A stretch of DNA of 64,000 nucleotides, from positions 496,001 through 560,000 of the forward strand of contig NZ_JAFBGM010000002.1 in the NCBI RefSeq assembly GCF_016811105.1, written 5' to 3'. Below, piece by piece: positions 18,346-28,186 of this stretch (positions within the stretch are counted from its first letter, which is position 1; every line of letters begins with the position of its first letter). Under the pieces are notes generated by a model. It was given only the letters and a program-made list of their open reading frames with translations, was not told the DNA's origin and did not search any database. Source of the DNA: Aurantibacter crassamenti. Lineage in GTDB: Bacteria > Bacteroidota > Bacteroidia > Flavobacteriales > Flavobacteriaceae. The translations under genes and the position numbers were made by a program.

Positions 18346-19251
18346 ATGATAAATCGGCACCTCTTCATATTCTTAATTCTCGTATTAGTCAGTTGCAAAA
18401 CCAAAAAGGAAACAGAACAAAAGCCCATCGAATTTACAATTGGAGTAGTTGCTGATTGTCAATATTGCTACTGTGAGCCATCTACTGTACGTTTTTATAA
18501 AAAATCTTCTAATCGTCTTCAGCATGCTGTTAACATTCTAAACAATAACAAACTAGACTATTCAATTCATTTAGGAGATTTTATTGATAAGAATTTTGAA
18601 AGCTTTGATACTGTTGCTCCCATTTGGAACAGCTTAAAATCTGACAAATATCACGTGCTAGGTAATCATGATTTCAGTGTGATTGATTCATTAAAACCAT
18701 TAATATTTAAAAAAATGAATCTTGATAATCGCTATTATAGCATTGTCAAGAATAATTGGCGTTTTATTATTCTTGATGGCAATGACCTCAGTAAACATGG
18801 TGCGCTTTCAGAAACAAAAAAACAACAAACAGATTCACTTTTCAAACATTTATCTAAAAAAAATAGACCAAATTTAAAAGATTGGAATGGTGGCTTGAGT
18901 AATGATCAATTAGCCTGGGTAGAAAATGAATTAGAATTGGCGAAAAAAAATAATGAGCAAGTTGGATTTTATTGTCATTTTCCAGCAATTGCAGAGGAAC
19001 CAACACATAATCTTTTGAACTACGAACAGTTACTTTCTATTATTGATAAATACGACGGTGTAAAATTTTATTTTAACGGCCACTATCACAACGGTGGTTA
19101 CGTAAAAAGAAATGGCGTACACTATTTAAACTTTAAAGGAATGGTGGACACTGAAAATTCAACTTCATTTGCAACTGTACGCTTTATAAAAGATTCTATT
19201 TTGGTAAAAGGCTTTGGTAGAGAACCTTCAAGAAACTTAAAAATCAAATAA
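18346..19251 (+). CDS. Metallophosphoesterase lipoprotein (calcineurin-like)
   Basis: A 301-aa protein with a lipoprotein signal (LILVLVSCK, lipid-modified Cys at about residue 17). The calcineurin-like metal motifs are present in order: GVVADCQYC (D), HLGDFIDKN (GDxxD), VLGNHDF (GNHD), CHFPAI (H) and NGHYHNGG (GHxH). The pattern resembles the ADP-ribose/CDP-alcohol phosphodiesterase-like subgroup of manganese-dependent phosphoesterases. It would act in the periplasm or at the outer membrane. The substrate is not predictable. It is followed by a strong bidirectional terminator shared with dnaK. Confidence 0.85.
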   Translation: MINRHLFIFLILVLVSCKTKKETEQKPIEFTIGVVADCQYCYCEPSTVRFYKKSSNRLQHAVNILNNNKLDYSIHLGDFIDKNFESFDTVAPIWNSLKSDKYHVLGNHDFSVIDSLKPLIFKKMNLDNRYYSIVKNNWRFIILDGNDLSKHGALSETKKQQTDSLFKHLSKKNRPNLKDWNGGLSNDQLAWVENELELAKKNNEQVGFYCHFPAIAEEPTHNLLNYEQLLSIIDKYDGVKFYFNGHYHNGGYVKRNGVHYLNFKGMVDTENSTSFATVRFIKDSILVKGFGREPSRNLKIK

Positions 19252-19301
19252 ACTGATTTTTTTTTAGCACAACCCAAGTTTAAGGTAATGCCTAAAAAAA
19301 C

Positions 19302-19335
19302 AAAACCCGCAAGATGTGCATCTTGCGGGTTTTTA
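19302..19335. terminator. Bidirectional terminator between the phosphoesterase gene and dnaK
   Basis: The stem CCCGCAAGA / TCTTGCGGG with a six-base loop is flanked by an A run on the left and a T run on the right. It can therefore end both the plus-strand phosphoesterase transcript and the minus-strand dnaK transcript. It lies about 20 bp past the dnaK stop codon. Confidence 0.92.
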
Positions 19336-19351
19336 TATTTAAAAGAAGTTA

Positions 19352-21256
19352 TTATTTCACTTCTTCAAAGTCTACGTCTTCAACGTTATCACCTTCAGCA
19401 GAATCAGCAGATCCTTCTTGATCAGGAGCCGCTCCACCACCTTGTTGTGCTTCAGCTTGCGCCTTGTACATTTCTTCAGATGCAACTTTCCAAGCTTCAT
19501 TGATTTTATCTAAAGCTGGCGTAATTACCGCTAAATCTTTAGTGTCAAATGCAGTTTTCAATTCTTCTAAAGCTTCTTCAACAGGCTTCTTCTTTTCTTC
19601 AGATAATTTATCTCCGAATTCTTTCAACTGCTTTTCAGTTTGAAAAATCATGCTGTCAGCTTCATTCAACTTATCAGCTTTTTCTTTAGCCGCCTTATCT
19701 GATTCAGCATTAGCTTCTGCTTCAGCTTTCATCTTTTGAATTTCATCTTCTGTCAAACCTGAAGAAGCTTCAATACGAATATCTTGCGTCTTGTTAGTTG
19801 CTTTATCAGTAGCTGAAACTTTGATAATTCCGTTTGCATCAATATCAAAAGTAACTTCAATTTGAGGTGTACCTCTTTGTGCTGGTGGAATTCCATCTAA
19901 ATGAAAACGTCCAATTGTTTTGTTATCAGCAGCCATTGCACGCTCACCTTGTAACACATGAATTTCAACTGAAGGCTGGTTATCAGCAGCAGTAGAAAAT
20001 ACTTGTGATTTTTTAGTAGGTATTGTGGTATTTGATTCAATCAACTTAGTGAACACATTACCCATTGTTTCAATTCCTAATGAAAGTGGCGTAACATCTA
20101 ATAACAATACATCTTTAACATCACCAGTTAAAACACCACCTTGAATTGCAGCACCAACGGCAACAACCTCATCAGGGTTCACACCTTTTGAAGGTGCTTT
20201 TCCGAAGAACTTCTCAACAGCTTGTTGAACTGCAGGTATACGTGTTGAACCACCAACCAAAATAATCTCATCAATATCACTTTTTGAAAGTCCAGCTGCT
20301 TTTAAGGCAGTTTGACAAGGCTCAATAGTACGTGCAACCAAATCAGAAATCAATTGCTCAAACTTAGCAAGAGACAACGTACGCACAAGGTGTTTTGGAC
20401 CTGATGCCGTTGCAGTTACATATGGTAAGTTAATCTCAGTCTGTGCTGAAGAAGATAATTCAATTTTTGCTTTTTCAGCAGCCTCACGTAAACGTTGCAA
20501 TGCCATTGCATCATCACGAAGGTCAATATTCTCATCCTTTTTAAACTCTTCAGCCAACCAATCAATTATTTTTTGGTCAACATCATCACCACCTAAGTGT
20601 GTATCACCATCCGTAGATAATACTTCAAAAACACCATCACCTAATTCTAAGATAGAAACATCATGTGTACCACCACCGAAGTCAAAAACAACGATTTTTT
20701 GATCTACATCTTTCTTATCCATACCGTAAGCAAGTGATGCTGCGGTTGGTTCGTTGATAATTCTTTCTACTGTTAAACCAGCTATTTCACCAGCTTCTTT
20801 AGTTGCCTGACGTTGTGCATCATTAAAATATGCTGGCACAGTAATTACTGCTCTAGTTACATCTTGACCTAAATAATCTTCAGCAGTTTTCTTCATTTTC
20901 TGAAGAATCATAGCTGACAATTCTTGTGGTGTATATAATCTACCATCAATATCAACACGAGGTGTGTCATTATCACCTTTTACAACTTTATAAGGCACAC
21001 GCTGAGCTTCTTTACTTGACTCAGAGTATTTATTGCCCATAAAACGTTTTATAGAATAAACCGTTTTTTCTGGATTTGTTACTGCCTGTCTTTTGGCTGG
21101 ATCTCCAACTTTAATCTCGCCTCCTTCTACGAATGCAATAACAGACGGAGTAGTTCTTTTACCTTCTGCGTTAGGAATAACCACTGGCTCGTTACCTTCC
21201 ATCACCGAGACACAAGAGTTGGTTGTACCTAAATCTATTCCAATAATCTTGCTCAT
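19352..21256 (-). CDS. dnaK: Chaperone protein DnaK (Hsp70)
   Basis: A 634-aa Hsp70 chaperone, full length. The ATPase domain shows [17 protein letters not shown] at the N terminus, [34 protein letters not shown] and [14 protein letters not shown]. The substrate-binding domain begins after [18 protein letters not shown] (about residue 387), and the helical lid ends in the typical acidic tail [11 protein letters not shown]. It folds nascent and stress-denatured proteins with DnaJ and GrpE, whose genes are not in the window. It is a single-gene unit with its own terminator. Its 5' region carries a palindrome shared with clpB, listed separately. Confidence 0.98.
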   Translation of the reverse strand: MSKIIGIDLGTTNSCVSVMEGNEPVVIPNAEGKRTTPSVIAFVEGGEIKVGDPAKRQAVTNPEKTVYSIKRFMGNKYSESSKEAQRVPYKVVKGDNDTPRVDIDGRLYTPQELSAMILQKMKKTAEDYLGQDVTRAVITVPAYFNDAQRQATKEAGEIAGLTVERIINEPTAASLAYGMDKKDVDQKIVVFDFGGGTHDVSILELGDGVFEVLSTDGDTHLGGDDVDQKIIDWLAEEFKKDENIDLRDDAMALQRLREAAEKAKIELSSSAQTEINLPYVTATASGPKHLVRTLSLAKFEQLISDLVARTIEPCQTALKAAGLSKSDIDEIILVGGSTRIPAVQQAVEKFFGKAPSKGVNPDEVVAVGAAIQGGVLTGDVKDVLLLDVTPLSLGIETMGNVFTKLIESNTTIPTKKSQVFSTAADNQPSVEIHVLQGERAMAADNKTIGRFHLDGIPPAQRGTPQIEVTFDIDANGIIKVSATDKATNKTQDIRIEASSGLTEDEIQKMKAEAEANAESDKAAKEKADKLNEADSMIFQTEKQLKEFGDKLSEEKKKPVEEALEELKTAFDTKDLAVITPALDKINEAWKVASEEMYKAQAEAQQGGGAAPDQEGSADSAEGDNVEDVDFEEVK

Positions 21257-21643
21257 TTATATATGTATTTAATTAGCGTTTTATTTTTATAATCAATACT
21301 CTATTGTCAAACAATATGCCAAGACATAAAGACTGACACTATGTCATTTTTAGTTAAATTAATTAGTTTCTAATACTATTAATTACCGCCAATTATTGTG
21401 TTTACTGGTGTTTTGACAGCAAAAAGTTGTAACCACAATTGTTTCATTATCTATCCAATCCAGATTTATGTATGTACCACTACAATACTATTCTTTCACT
21501 ACTTATTTAGCTTGAGAAAACAAATTTGCAAAAACACCGTTAAATATGTAGTCTAAATACTACAATAAAATTAAATCAGAGCTATTGTATTCAGTCGAGA
21601 AAGGCATTAAATTCATAGATTCATAATAATCAATTGTATCAAT
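21257..21643. other. Divergent intergenic region between dnaK and the secreted esterase
   Basis: These 387 bp hold no credible gene. Close to dnaK it contains the GACA-N3-TGTC palindrome (21334-21346) and a possible -33/-7 pair between it and the dnaK start. The rest, toward the esterase, is AT-rich with short scattered frames (under 15 codons), and I see no structured RNA. Confidence 0.5.
21334..21346. promoter_or_regulatory. Palindrome TGACA-CTA-TGTCA upstream of dnaK, candidate heat-shock operator
   Basis: A perfect inverted repeat with five-base arms and a three-base spacer, centred about 84 bp upstream of the dnaK ATG. Reading toward dnaK, 11 bases after the palindrome and its next base comes TTGG, then after about 20 bases TATTGA, which could be a -33/-7 pair. 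clpB has a GACA-N3-TGTC palindrome with TTGG at the same offset. The position, just upstream of a possible -33 box, fits an activator or repressor site. The function is inferred, not shown. Confidence 0.45.
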
Positions 21644-22801
21644 ATGAAGTTTTATTTTAATTTATTAGTTCTTTTTTTATTAAGTGTTTCTTCCTTCGGG
21701 CAAGAGAATAGACTATGTCAAGGTCATTTCTGGACAGAAGATGAAGCGAATTTGGTCATGAAAAAATTTGCATCTGAATGGGATGATTTAGAATCTTGGG
21801 AAAAACGTCGCGACCGGATAAAAAGGGGAATTATTGAAGGTATGCAACTTGAAAAAATGCCTAAGATTTCAGGAAGTTTCAACACCATTATTCACAGCAA
21901 AAGAGAAATGGATGGCTATACTGTTGAGAATATCGCCATTGAAAGTTTTCCTGGGTTTTATGTATCTGGTAATTTATACAGACCAATTGGTGATAAAGAA
22001 AAATATGCTGCAGTGTTGAGTCCACATGGGCATTTAGCTGATAAACGATATACCCATTATATACAAAAACGAGCCGCCGTTTTAGCACGAATGGGCGCTA
22101 TTGTTTTTGCCTATGATATGGTTGGTTATGGTGAAAATGATCAAACAAATCATAAAATGCCAATTGCTTTGTTATTACAAACTTTCAATAGTCAACGTGT
22201 TCTAGACTATTTGATTTCTAGGCCTGATGTAGATGCAACTAGAATTGGTATGACCGGAGGTTCTGGTGGTGGCACACAAACTTTTATGCTTACTGCAATT
22301 GATGACCGAATAAGCGTTTCAATTCCGGCTGTTCAAGTATCAGCTCACTTTTTTGGTGGTTGCGTTTGTGAAAGTGGTATGCCTGTACACCAAAGTGCAG
22401 ATCACCAAACCAATAATGTTGAAATAGCAGCGCTATGCGCACCACGACCTTTATTGATGATTTCTGATGGTGGTGATTGGACGAGCAATACACCTCGAGT
22501 AGAATATCCATACGTTCAAAAAGTATATGCCCTTTATAATGCTGAAAATAGACTAGAGAATGTGCATTTGCCACTAGAACGACATGATTACGCCTATTCT
22601 AAGAGAGCAGCGGCATACAATTTTTTTAAGCATCATTTAAAATTACCGTTTAATACTCCCTATGATGATGGTTTTGATGAAAGCTATGTAACCATTTTAG
22701 CTACTGATGATTTAAGAGTTTTTAATGAAAAGCATCCACGACCAAAAAATGCACTCATGGGTGAAGAGGCCATTATGAAATATTTAAAAATTGGTTTGTA
22801 A
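21644..22801 (+). CDS. Secreted alpha/beta hydrolase, acetyl-xylan-esterase-like
   Basis: A 385-aa protein with a signal peptide (first about 19 residues, ending SSFGQ). It has an alpha/beta hydrolase fold: oxyanion region LSPHGHLADKRY, nucleophile elbow MTGGSGGGTQ (Ser at about residue 207), acid MISDGGDWT and a late His in ERHDYAYSKR. This layout matches large periplasmic hydrolases of the AXE1/dienelactone-hydrolase-like group that are widespread in Bacteroidota and Planctomycetota; many are linked to polysaccharide de-esterification. No carbohydrate-utilisation (SusC/SusD) genes are nearby, so the substrate is open. The GAF kinase gene follows after 28 bp and may share its transcript. Confidence 0.8.
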   Translation: MKFYFNLLVLFLLSVSSFGQENRLCQGHFWTEDEANLVMKKFASEWDDLESWEKRRDRIKRGIIEGMQLEKMPKISGSFNTIIHSKREMDGYTVENIAIESFPGFYVSGNLYRPIGDKEKYAAVLSPHGHLADKRYTHYIQKRAAVLARMGAIVFAYDMVGYGENDQTNHKMPIALLLQTFNSQRVLDYLISRPDVDATRIGMTGGSGGGTQTFMLTAIDDRISVSIPAVQVSAHFFGGCVCESGMPVHQSADHQTNNVEIAALCAPRPLLMISDGGDWTSNTPRVEYPYVQKVYALYNAENRLENVHLPLERHDYAYSKRAAAYNFFKHHLKLPFNTPYDDGFDESYVTILATDDLRVFNEKHPRPKNALMGEEAIMKYLKIGL

Positions 22802-22829
22802 TAACCATAATTAATTTCAAAAAATACCA

Positions 22830-24032
22830 ATGATAAAGCCAAAAGAGCATAAGAAAGAAAACGAAAGGTTGAAAGAATTAGAATCTTATGCTATTCTTGA
22901 TACCATTTCAGAAACCGAATATGATAATATAACTGCAATTGCTTCTGAAATATGTGGTACTCAAATTTCTGTAATTAGCTTAATTGATGACAAACGACAA
23001 TGGTTCAAATCAAGTCATAACATTGACGCTACAGAAACACCCAAAGATTTAGCATTTTGTGCACATGCTATAAACGACCAAGATAATGTTCTTGTAGTTC
23101 AAGACGCAAGGCTTGATGAACGTTTTCATGACAACCCATTGGTAATAGGTGAGCCCAATGTAATTTTCTATGCTGGTGTTCCTTTAATAAGTGACAATGG
23201 GCTACCGCTAGGTACTTTGTGCGTAATTGATAGCAAGCCAAAGTTATTAAGTCAAAGCCAAATACGGTCATTGACTGCCTTAGCAAATCAAGTTATGATC
23301 ATTTTAAATCTTAGAAAAACTAAGATTGCTTTAGAAAAAACACAACGAAACTTAGAAGAAAAAAATCAAGAACTAGAACGTTTTGCATTTCTTGCAGCAC
23401 ATGACCTTAAATCACCATTAGAGCATATTAGCGGGTTTTCAAAACTTCTTATTAAAAATTATGCACATCAGTTTGATGAAGATGGCAGTAAAATGCTCAA
23501 CATGATTTCTCAATCTTCTGAGAAATTAAAAATTCTTATAACAGGACTACTAGATTACAGCAGAAGTGATACTGTTTTATTAGAAGAAAAATCTCAAATA
23601 AACCTTAACGATTTAGTTAATGATATTTCTGGCCTATTCTCTTTTGAGAATGAAATGAACCTTAAGTTAAGCTCATCAATAGATGCGGTTCATACAAATA
23701 AGACGGCTCTTGATCAAATTTTAATTAATCTTGTGACAAATGCCATTAAATATAGTGATAAGGAAAAAGTTGCAATTGAGTTAGGCGTGTCCGAATCAGA
23801 AACACATTATAAGTTTTATGTAAAAGACAATGGTCCTGGTATTTCTTCAGCTCATCATGATAAAATATTTCAAATCTTTAAAATCATGACAATCAAAGAT
23901 AAATTCGGAATTACAGGCAATGGTATTGGGCTAGCAACCGTAAAAAAGATTGTTGAAAAAAGTGGTGGTGAAATTAATGTAGAATCAGAAAAAGGTAATG
24001 GTGCCAAATTTATATTTACGTTAAAGAAGTAA
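22830..24032 (+). CDS. GAF-domain sensor histidine kinase (soluble)
   Basis: A 400-aa cytoplasmic kinase with no transmembrane segment. A GAF domain (about residues 25-165) contains FCAHAI and PLGTLCVID typical of this group. A short coiled linker follows, then a HisKA domain with H box FLAAHDLKSPLEHISGF (about 185-201) and a HATPase domain with NAIKYSD (N box), DNGPGIS (G1) and GNGIGLATVKKI (G2). The GAF domain may bind a small ligand or a chromophore, but no chromophore Cys is evident. No response regulator is adjacent, so it is an orphan kinase. Its gene starts 28 bp after the esterase gene. Confidence 0.9.
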   Translation: MIKPKEHKKENERLKELESYAILDTISETEYDNITAIASEICGTQISVISLIDDKRQWFKSSHNIDATETPKDLAFCAHAINDQDNVLVVQDARLDERFHDNPLVIGEPNVIFYAGVPLISDNGLPLGTLCVIDSKPKLLSQSQIRSLTALANQVMIILNLRKTKIALEKTQRNLEEKNQELERFAFLAAHDLKSPLEHISGFSKLLIKNYAHQFDEDGSKMLNMISQSSEKLKILITGLLDYSRSDTVLLEEKSQINLNDLVNDISGLFSFENEMNLKLSSSIDAVHTNKTALDQILINLVTNAIKYSDKEKVAIELGVSESETHYKFYVKDNGPGISSAHHDKIFQIFKIMTIKDKFGITGNGIGLATVKKIVEKSGGEINVESEKGNGAKFIFTLKK

Positions 24033-24074
24033 TTGCGACATAACCATTTAGAATATTAAATTTTCGAAACATGA

Positions 24075-24530
24075 TTAATTGCAATTGTCTTCACGTCTCG
24101 TATCAATTAAATAAATAATTTTCCAACCACTTCCATCATTAAGTAATTGAAATGAATTAACTCCGCAATGATGTAATTCACCGTTAATCTTAAATTCATA
24201 CTTGGTCCACACATTCGCCATTGGCCCATCAATTTGAATATTGTAATCAATTAAATTTTCTTCAAATTTCAAGGTTGAAGGTATTTTTGAAATGCTAACA
24301 AGAAAACTACTGAATTCATCAGTTTTTACTTTATAACTACCATCAGGTGAATTTATAATAGTCTGCAACACCATTTCATCAGCAACCACACTCCTCATTT
24401 TTATAGAATCTTGCGCATGAAAACCAATAAAAAAGTTATCAATTATGCGTTGTACTTCCAATTTTTCATCCGTTTGAGCAGAAATTTGAAAACAGATAAA
24501 TAGGCTAATAATTAATAAATGATTTTTCAT
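24075..24530 (-). CDS. Secreted NTF2-like (SnoaL-type) protein
   Basis: A 151-aa protein with a signal peptide (about residues 1-18, ending ISAQ). The mature part has the cone-shaped NTF2/SnoaL pattern: N-terminal helix VQRIIDNFFIGFHAQDSIKMRSVV, then strands ending in ANVWTKYEFKINGELHHCGVNSFQLLNDGSGWKI. Such proteins bind small ligands or act as simple enzymes, and the exact role is unknown. It is a single-gene unit, convergent with the GAF kinase gene and divergent from panB. Confidence 0.75.
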   Translation of the reverse strand: MKNHLLIISLFICFQISAQTDEKLEVQRIIDNFFIGFHAQDSIKMRSVVADEMVLQTIINSPDGSYKVKTDEFSSFLVSISKIPSTLKFEENLIDYNIQIDGPMANVWTKYEFKINGELHHCGVNSFQLLNDGSGWKIIYLIDTRREDNCN

Positions 24531-24627
24531 TCTACAGAATTTGAATACCCTATAAAATTAACTGAAAAATACTTGCCCTATATTCTTTAACTTTTTACCT
24601 ATTTTTATCCTTCAAAAGAAAAACACA

Positions 24628-25446
24628 ATGTCTACTGCAAAAAAAGAATACAAAAGAATCACAGTAAAAACTTTGGTTGAAATGAAGCAACGGGGTGAAA
24701 AAATCTCCATGTTAACTTCATATGATTATTCTATGGCTAAAATTGTAGATTCTGCAGGAGTCGATGTGATTTTAGTTGGTGATTCTGCCAGTAATGTCAT
24801 GGCCGGCCACGAAACTACTCTGCCTATTACTTTAGATCAAATGATTTATCATGCCTCTTCAGTTATTAGAGCGGTTAAGAGAGCTTTAGTTGTTGTTGAT
24901 ATTCCTTTCGGAAGTTATCAAAGTGACCCTAAAGAAGCCTTACGTTCTGCGATTAGAATTATGAAAGAGAGTGGCGCTCATGCTGTAAAATTAGAAGGTG
25001 GTATTGAAATTAAAGAATCGGTAAAGCGAATTTTAAATGCAGGAATTCCGGTTATGGGGCATTTAGGTTTAACACCCCAAGCCATCTATAAATTTGGCAC
25101 ATACGCTGTACGTGCTAAAGAAAAAGGTGAAGCTGAAAAATTGATGGAAGACGCCAAACTACTTGAAAAGTTAGGTTGTTTCGGTATCGTATTAGAAAAG
25201 ATACCTGCTGAGTTAACAAAGAACGTTTCAGAAAGCATTTCAATACCAACAATTGGTATTGGTGGTGGTAAACATGCCGATGGCCAAGTGCTAGTTATTC
25301 ATGATTTATTAGGAATGACCCATGAATTTAATCCGCGTTTTTTAAGACGTTACATGAACCTATATGAAGATATGGGTAATGCCATTTCGCAATATGTAGG
25401 TGATGTAAAAAGTAAAGATTTCCCGAACGACGAAGAACAGTATTAG
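24628..25446 (+). CDS. panB: 3-Methyl-2-oxobutanoate hydroxymethyltransferase (PanB)
   Basis: A 272-aa enzyme of pantothenate (coenzyme A) synthesis that transfers a hydroxymethyl group from 5,10-methylene-THF to 2-oxoisovalerate. Signatures are [40 protein letters not shown] with metal-binding Asp residues, [15 protein letters not shown] and PTIGIGGG. Length and order are normal. panC and panD are not adjacent. The gene is followed after 80 bp by lspA on the same strand. Confidence 0.96.
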   Translation: MSTAKKEYKRITVKTLVEMKQRGEKISMLTSYDYSMAKIVDSAGVDVILVGDSASNVMAGHETTLPITLDQMIYHASSVIRAVKRALVVVDIPFGSYQSDPKEALRSAIRIMKESGAHAVKLEGGIEIKESVKRILNAGIPVMGHLGLTPQAIYKFGTYAVRAKEKGEAEKLMEDAKLLEKLGCFGIVLEKIPAELTKNVSESISIPTIGIGGGKHADGQVLVIHDLLGMTHEFNPRFLRRYMNLYEDMGNAISQYVGDVKSKDFPNDEEQY

Positions 25447-25526
25447 AGCGTAAATTTTCTCATCCAAAATATATTGAATTTTTAAAAGAGTCAATTACCT
25501 GTAATCTTATTTTTAAAAATAGCGCA

Positions 25527-26024
25527 ATGCGTGAAAATACTGTTTTACGAAATATAATAATAATTGCACTAGTGCTACTTAATATTGGATGTGATCAAAT
25601 TTCAAAAGAAGTAATCAGAAAAAAAGTTGAGCCCAGTGAATACATTCAGGTAGTTGGAGACAATTTTATAGTTACCAATGTTGAAAATACTGGTGCGATG
25701 TTAGGTTTTGGTAAGAACCTACCCCCTATTATAAAAATAATAGTATTACAAGCGCTTCCTGTTCTGGTCTTGCTTATTTTACTTACCAGAATCCTCAGAA
25801 AAAAAGACTTAGACAAATTTATGGTCTTAGCCTTTGCTTGCGTAATTGGTGGTGGTATTGGTAATTTAATTGACCGTATAATGTATGGATCAGTAACTGA
25901 TTTCTTATTTGTTGAAATTGGCTTCTTTAAAACCGGTATATTTAATATGGCAGATGTCTCAGTAACTATGGGCGTAATACTAATTTTACTATTGACAATA
26001 TATAGTAAAAAACAAATGATTTAG
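25527..26024 (+). CDS. lspA: Lipoprotein signal peptidase (LspA, signal peptidase II)
   Basis: A 165-aa inner-membrane aspartic protease with four transmembrane segments, which cleaves lipoprotein signal peptides. The conserved parts are DQISKEVIR in the N-terminal region, NVENTGAMLGFG, GGGIGNLIDRIMYGSVTDFL (first catalytic Asp) and FNMADVSVT (second catalytic Asp). This fits the many lipoproteins in the window. The N-terminal segment reads like a lipobox (LLNIGCDQ), but this is the first membrane helix of LspA and not a lipoprotein signal. Its stop codon shares one base with the start of the pseudouridine synthase gene. Confidence 0.93.
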   Translation: MRENTVLRNIIIIALVLLNIGCDQISKEVIRKKVEPSEYIQVVGDNFIVTNVENTGAMLGFGKNLPPIIKIIVLQALPVLVLLILLTRILRKKDLDKFMVLAFACVIGGGIGNLIDRIMYGSVTDFLFVEIGFFKTGIFNMADVSVTMGVILILLLTIYSKKQMI

Positions 26025-26722
26025 TGTCACAAAAAATTATTTCTTCCGCTTCTAATTTACAAGTGCTTTATGAAGATAATCATTTGATTGTCGTTAATAA
26101 AAGACCAGGTGATATTGTTCAAGGTGACAAAACCGGTGACACACCGTTGAGCGATGTAGTTAAAGAGTATATTAAAATAAAATACAACAAACCCGGAGCT
26201 GTTTACCTTGGTGTTGTGCATCGTTTAGACCGACCTACTTCCGGAATTGTGGTTTTTGCCAGAACCTCAAAGGCCTTGACAAGAATGAACAAACTCTTTG
26301 CAGAAAAATCTGCTAAAAAAACCTACTGGGCCGTTGTAAAAAATAATCCTCCTAAAGAAAAAGACAGCCTTGTACATTGGTTAAAAAGAAATCCAAAACA
26401 AAATAAATCGTACGCTCACATAAAAGAAGTTGACGAAAGTAAAAAGGCAATATTAGATTATAGCCTCCTCAAAAGATTAGATAATTTTTACCTTTTAGAA
26501 ATAGATTTACATACAGGTAGACATCATCAAATTAGAGCTCAGTTAGCAGCAATTGGTTGTACTATAAAAGGTGATTTAAAATACGGTGCTGATCGCAGTA
26601 ATAAAGATGGTAGTATTCATTTACATGCGCGTGCCCTATCTTTTATGCATCCTGTAAAAAAAGAACCGCTGCAAATTTTAGCCCCACCACCAGAAGATTC
26701 AGTTTGGAATGCTTGTTGCTAA
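26024..26722 (+). CDS. RluA-family RNA pseudouridine synthase
   Basis: A 232-aa pseudouridine synthase without an S4 domain. The catalytic motif is VHRLDRPTSGIVVFA (Asp at about residue 69), with the family's LYEDNHLIVVNKRPG near the N terminus and LDLHTGRHHQIRAQLAAIG-type motif (here EIDLHTGRHHQIRAQ) in the C half. It isomerises uridines in rRNA or tRNA; the exact target cannot be read. The start is GTG at 26024, overlapping the lspA stop codon by one base, so translation is coupled. Confidence 0.9.
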   Translation: MSQKIISSASNLQVLYEDNHLIVVNKRPGDIVQGDKTGDTPLSDVVKEYIKIKYNKPGAVYLGVVHRLDRPTSGIVVFARTSKALTRMNKLFAEKSAKKTYWAVVKNNPPKEKDSLVHWLKRNPKQNKSYAHIKEVDESKKAILDYSLLKRLDNFYLLEIDLHTGRHHQIRAQLAAIGCTIKGDLKYGADRSNKDGSIHLHARALSFMHPVKKEPLQILAPPPEDSVWNACC

Positions 26723-26772
26723 GTATTTAGTAGACACATTTTCATATATTTAATGAACTTAAAACACTAACC

Positions 26773-27312
26773 ATGATTAAGCGAACACTTTTACTATTGA
26801 GTATAATTGCATTTTCTTCTTGCGGAACTTACAATTCTATTGACACTTTTTACGAAGCACATAAAAATGACAATCATGTTACTGCGGTACGGGTTCCTCA
26901 TTTTATGTTATCAATGATTAGCAACATTTCACCTGAAATGAATTCGCTAATTGGCAGTACTAAAGATTTACGCTATATGCAGTTCCCAAGCGCCACAGCA
27001 GAACGAACTGAATTCTTAAATAAACAAATGAATGGCATTACAGGCAGTTCATTTATTGAAGTGTATAGAAAGAATGATGAACTAAAAAGAAATGTAGTTT
27101 CAATCCGCGAGAAACGTGATGCGGTCAAAGAAATTTTGATTTATAACAACAATACCGCAACCGGTTCTTTTCTGTATTTCAATGGAAATTTTGATCCTGT
27201 AAAGGTGCGAGAAATGGCAAAAAATGAAGAGTTTATTAAGTTAGGTGATGGCCTAATTAGTCAATTCGGAATGGGAAACCCAGGCATCAATCAAGAAAAA
27301 TCTGATAATTAA
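26773..27312 (+). CDS. DUF4252 lipoprotein
   Basis: A 179-aa protein with a lipoprotein signal (LLLSIIAFSSCG, Cys at about residue 17). The mature part matches the DUF4252 pattern of Bacteroidota: FYEAHKNDNHVTAVRVPHFMLSMI, then mixed strands and a C-terminal strand-helix with ILIYNNNTATGSFLYFNG. DUF4252 proteins are predicted envelope proteins without known function; some lie next to sigma-factor genes, but none is here. It lies 50 bp after the pseudouridine synthase gene and is convergent with the EamA gene, 7 bp apart. Confidence 0.82.
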   Translation: MIKRTLLLLSIIAFSSCGTYNSIDTFYEAHKNDNHVTAVRVPHFMLSMISNISPEMNSLIGSTKDLRYMQFPSATAERTEFLNKQMNGITGSSFIEVYRKNDELKRNVVSIREKRDAVKEILIYNNNTATGSFLYFNGNFDPVKVREMAKNEEFIKLGDGLISQFGMGNPGINQEKSDN

Positions 27313-27319
27313 TTCAGTA

Positions 27320-28180
27320 TTATTTTCTAGATCTTAAACTTTCAATCAATACGGAAGCTAATATCAAAGCACCACCAAAAACAGTTGGCAAAGCAGGTAT
27401 TTCAGATAAAAACAAGGCGCCTAATATAATACCATAAACCGGTTGAATACTGCTCAAAATACTTGCCGTAGTAATTGAAAAATGTTTGAAGCTATTCAAA
27501 AATAATGTATGACCAATAGTTGTAGTAAGTAGCGCCAAAGCTGCTAATGCTTTCCACTGTGAAATTACTGAGTCAAAATCTATAAAATACAATGCAGGAA
27601 GCAGTAATACACCCGTTACCCCCATTTGATAACACATTAAAAAAGACCCGTTGTATCTGGTAACTTTAGATTTCATTAGAATATTTCTAAGTGCGTAACA
27701 AACTGCTGAAAAAACACCAAAAAACACGGCTATTGAATATGAATTTTCTAAACTAAAATCAGGTACCAAAAAATATATTCCACAGAGTAACATACCTGCC
27801 AAAAGCAAGTGAACTTTTTGAAACTTAGTTTTTAAAATTAGTGGCTCTAAAAAAGAGGTAATTACCGGATATGTAAATAATGAAAGCATTGCAATTGCTA
27901 CATTAGAATACTGTAAAGCATAGAAATAGCTTACAAAGTGTACGCCCATTAAAACCGCACTTACAAAAAGTAAAAAACGATCTTCTTTAAAAATTTTAAA
28001 GGAGAATTTGCGCCATTTACAATAAAGGAATAAAAGTAAAAAAGCAAGAGATGCACGTAGACAAATAGTCACGGTAACTGGTAACTCAATATATCTACCT
28101 AAAACTCCCGAGGTGCTGCCAAAAAGCATGGCCACGTTCATTTCAATTAAATGTCTAGTATGAAGTTTTGAGTCTTTCAA
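27320..28180 (-). CDS. EamA/DMT-family transporter
   Basis: A 286-aa membrane protein with ten predicted helices in two EamA repeats, the drug/metabolite transporter layout. Typical pieces are STSGVLGRYIELPVTVTICL in helix 1-2 and the C-terminal repeat with SSIQPVYGIILGALFLSE. Substrates in this family include amino acids, nucleosides and other metabolites; none can be assigned. The start is TTG at 28180 with an ATG at 28141 as alternative, and the TTG gives the usual short N-terminal arm before the first helix. The gene upstream on the same strand ends 6 bp away, so the two are probably one unit. Confidence 0.85.
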   Translation of the reverse strand: MKDSKLHTRHLIEMNVAMLFGSTSGVLGRYIELPVTVTICLRASLAFLLLFLYCKWRKFSFKIFKEDRFLLFVSAVLMGVHFVSYFYALQYSNVAIAMLSLFTYPVITSFLEPLILKTKFQKVHLLLAGMLLCGIYFLVPDFSLENSYSIAVFFGVFSAVCYALRNILMKSKVTRYNGSFLMCYQMGVTGVLLLPALYFIDFDSVISQWKALAALALLTTTIGHTLFLNSFKHFSITTASILSSIQPVYGIILGALFLSEIPALPTVFGGALILASVLIESLRSRK

Positions 28181-28186
28181 AAAAAA

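Noticed and set aside
25527-25600. lspA read as a lipoprotein because of LLNIGCDQ
   Set aside because: The segment is the first membrane helix of LspA and the catalytic Asp motifs are intact.
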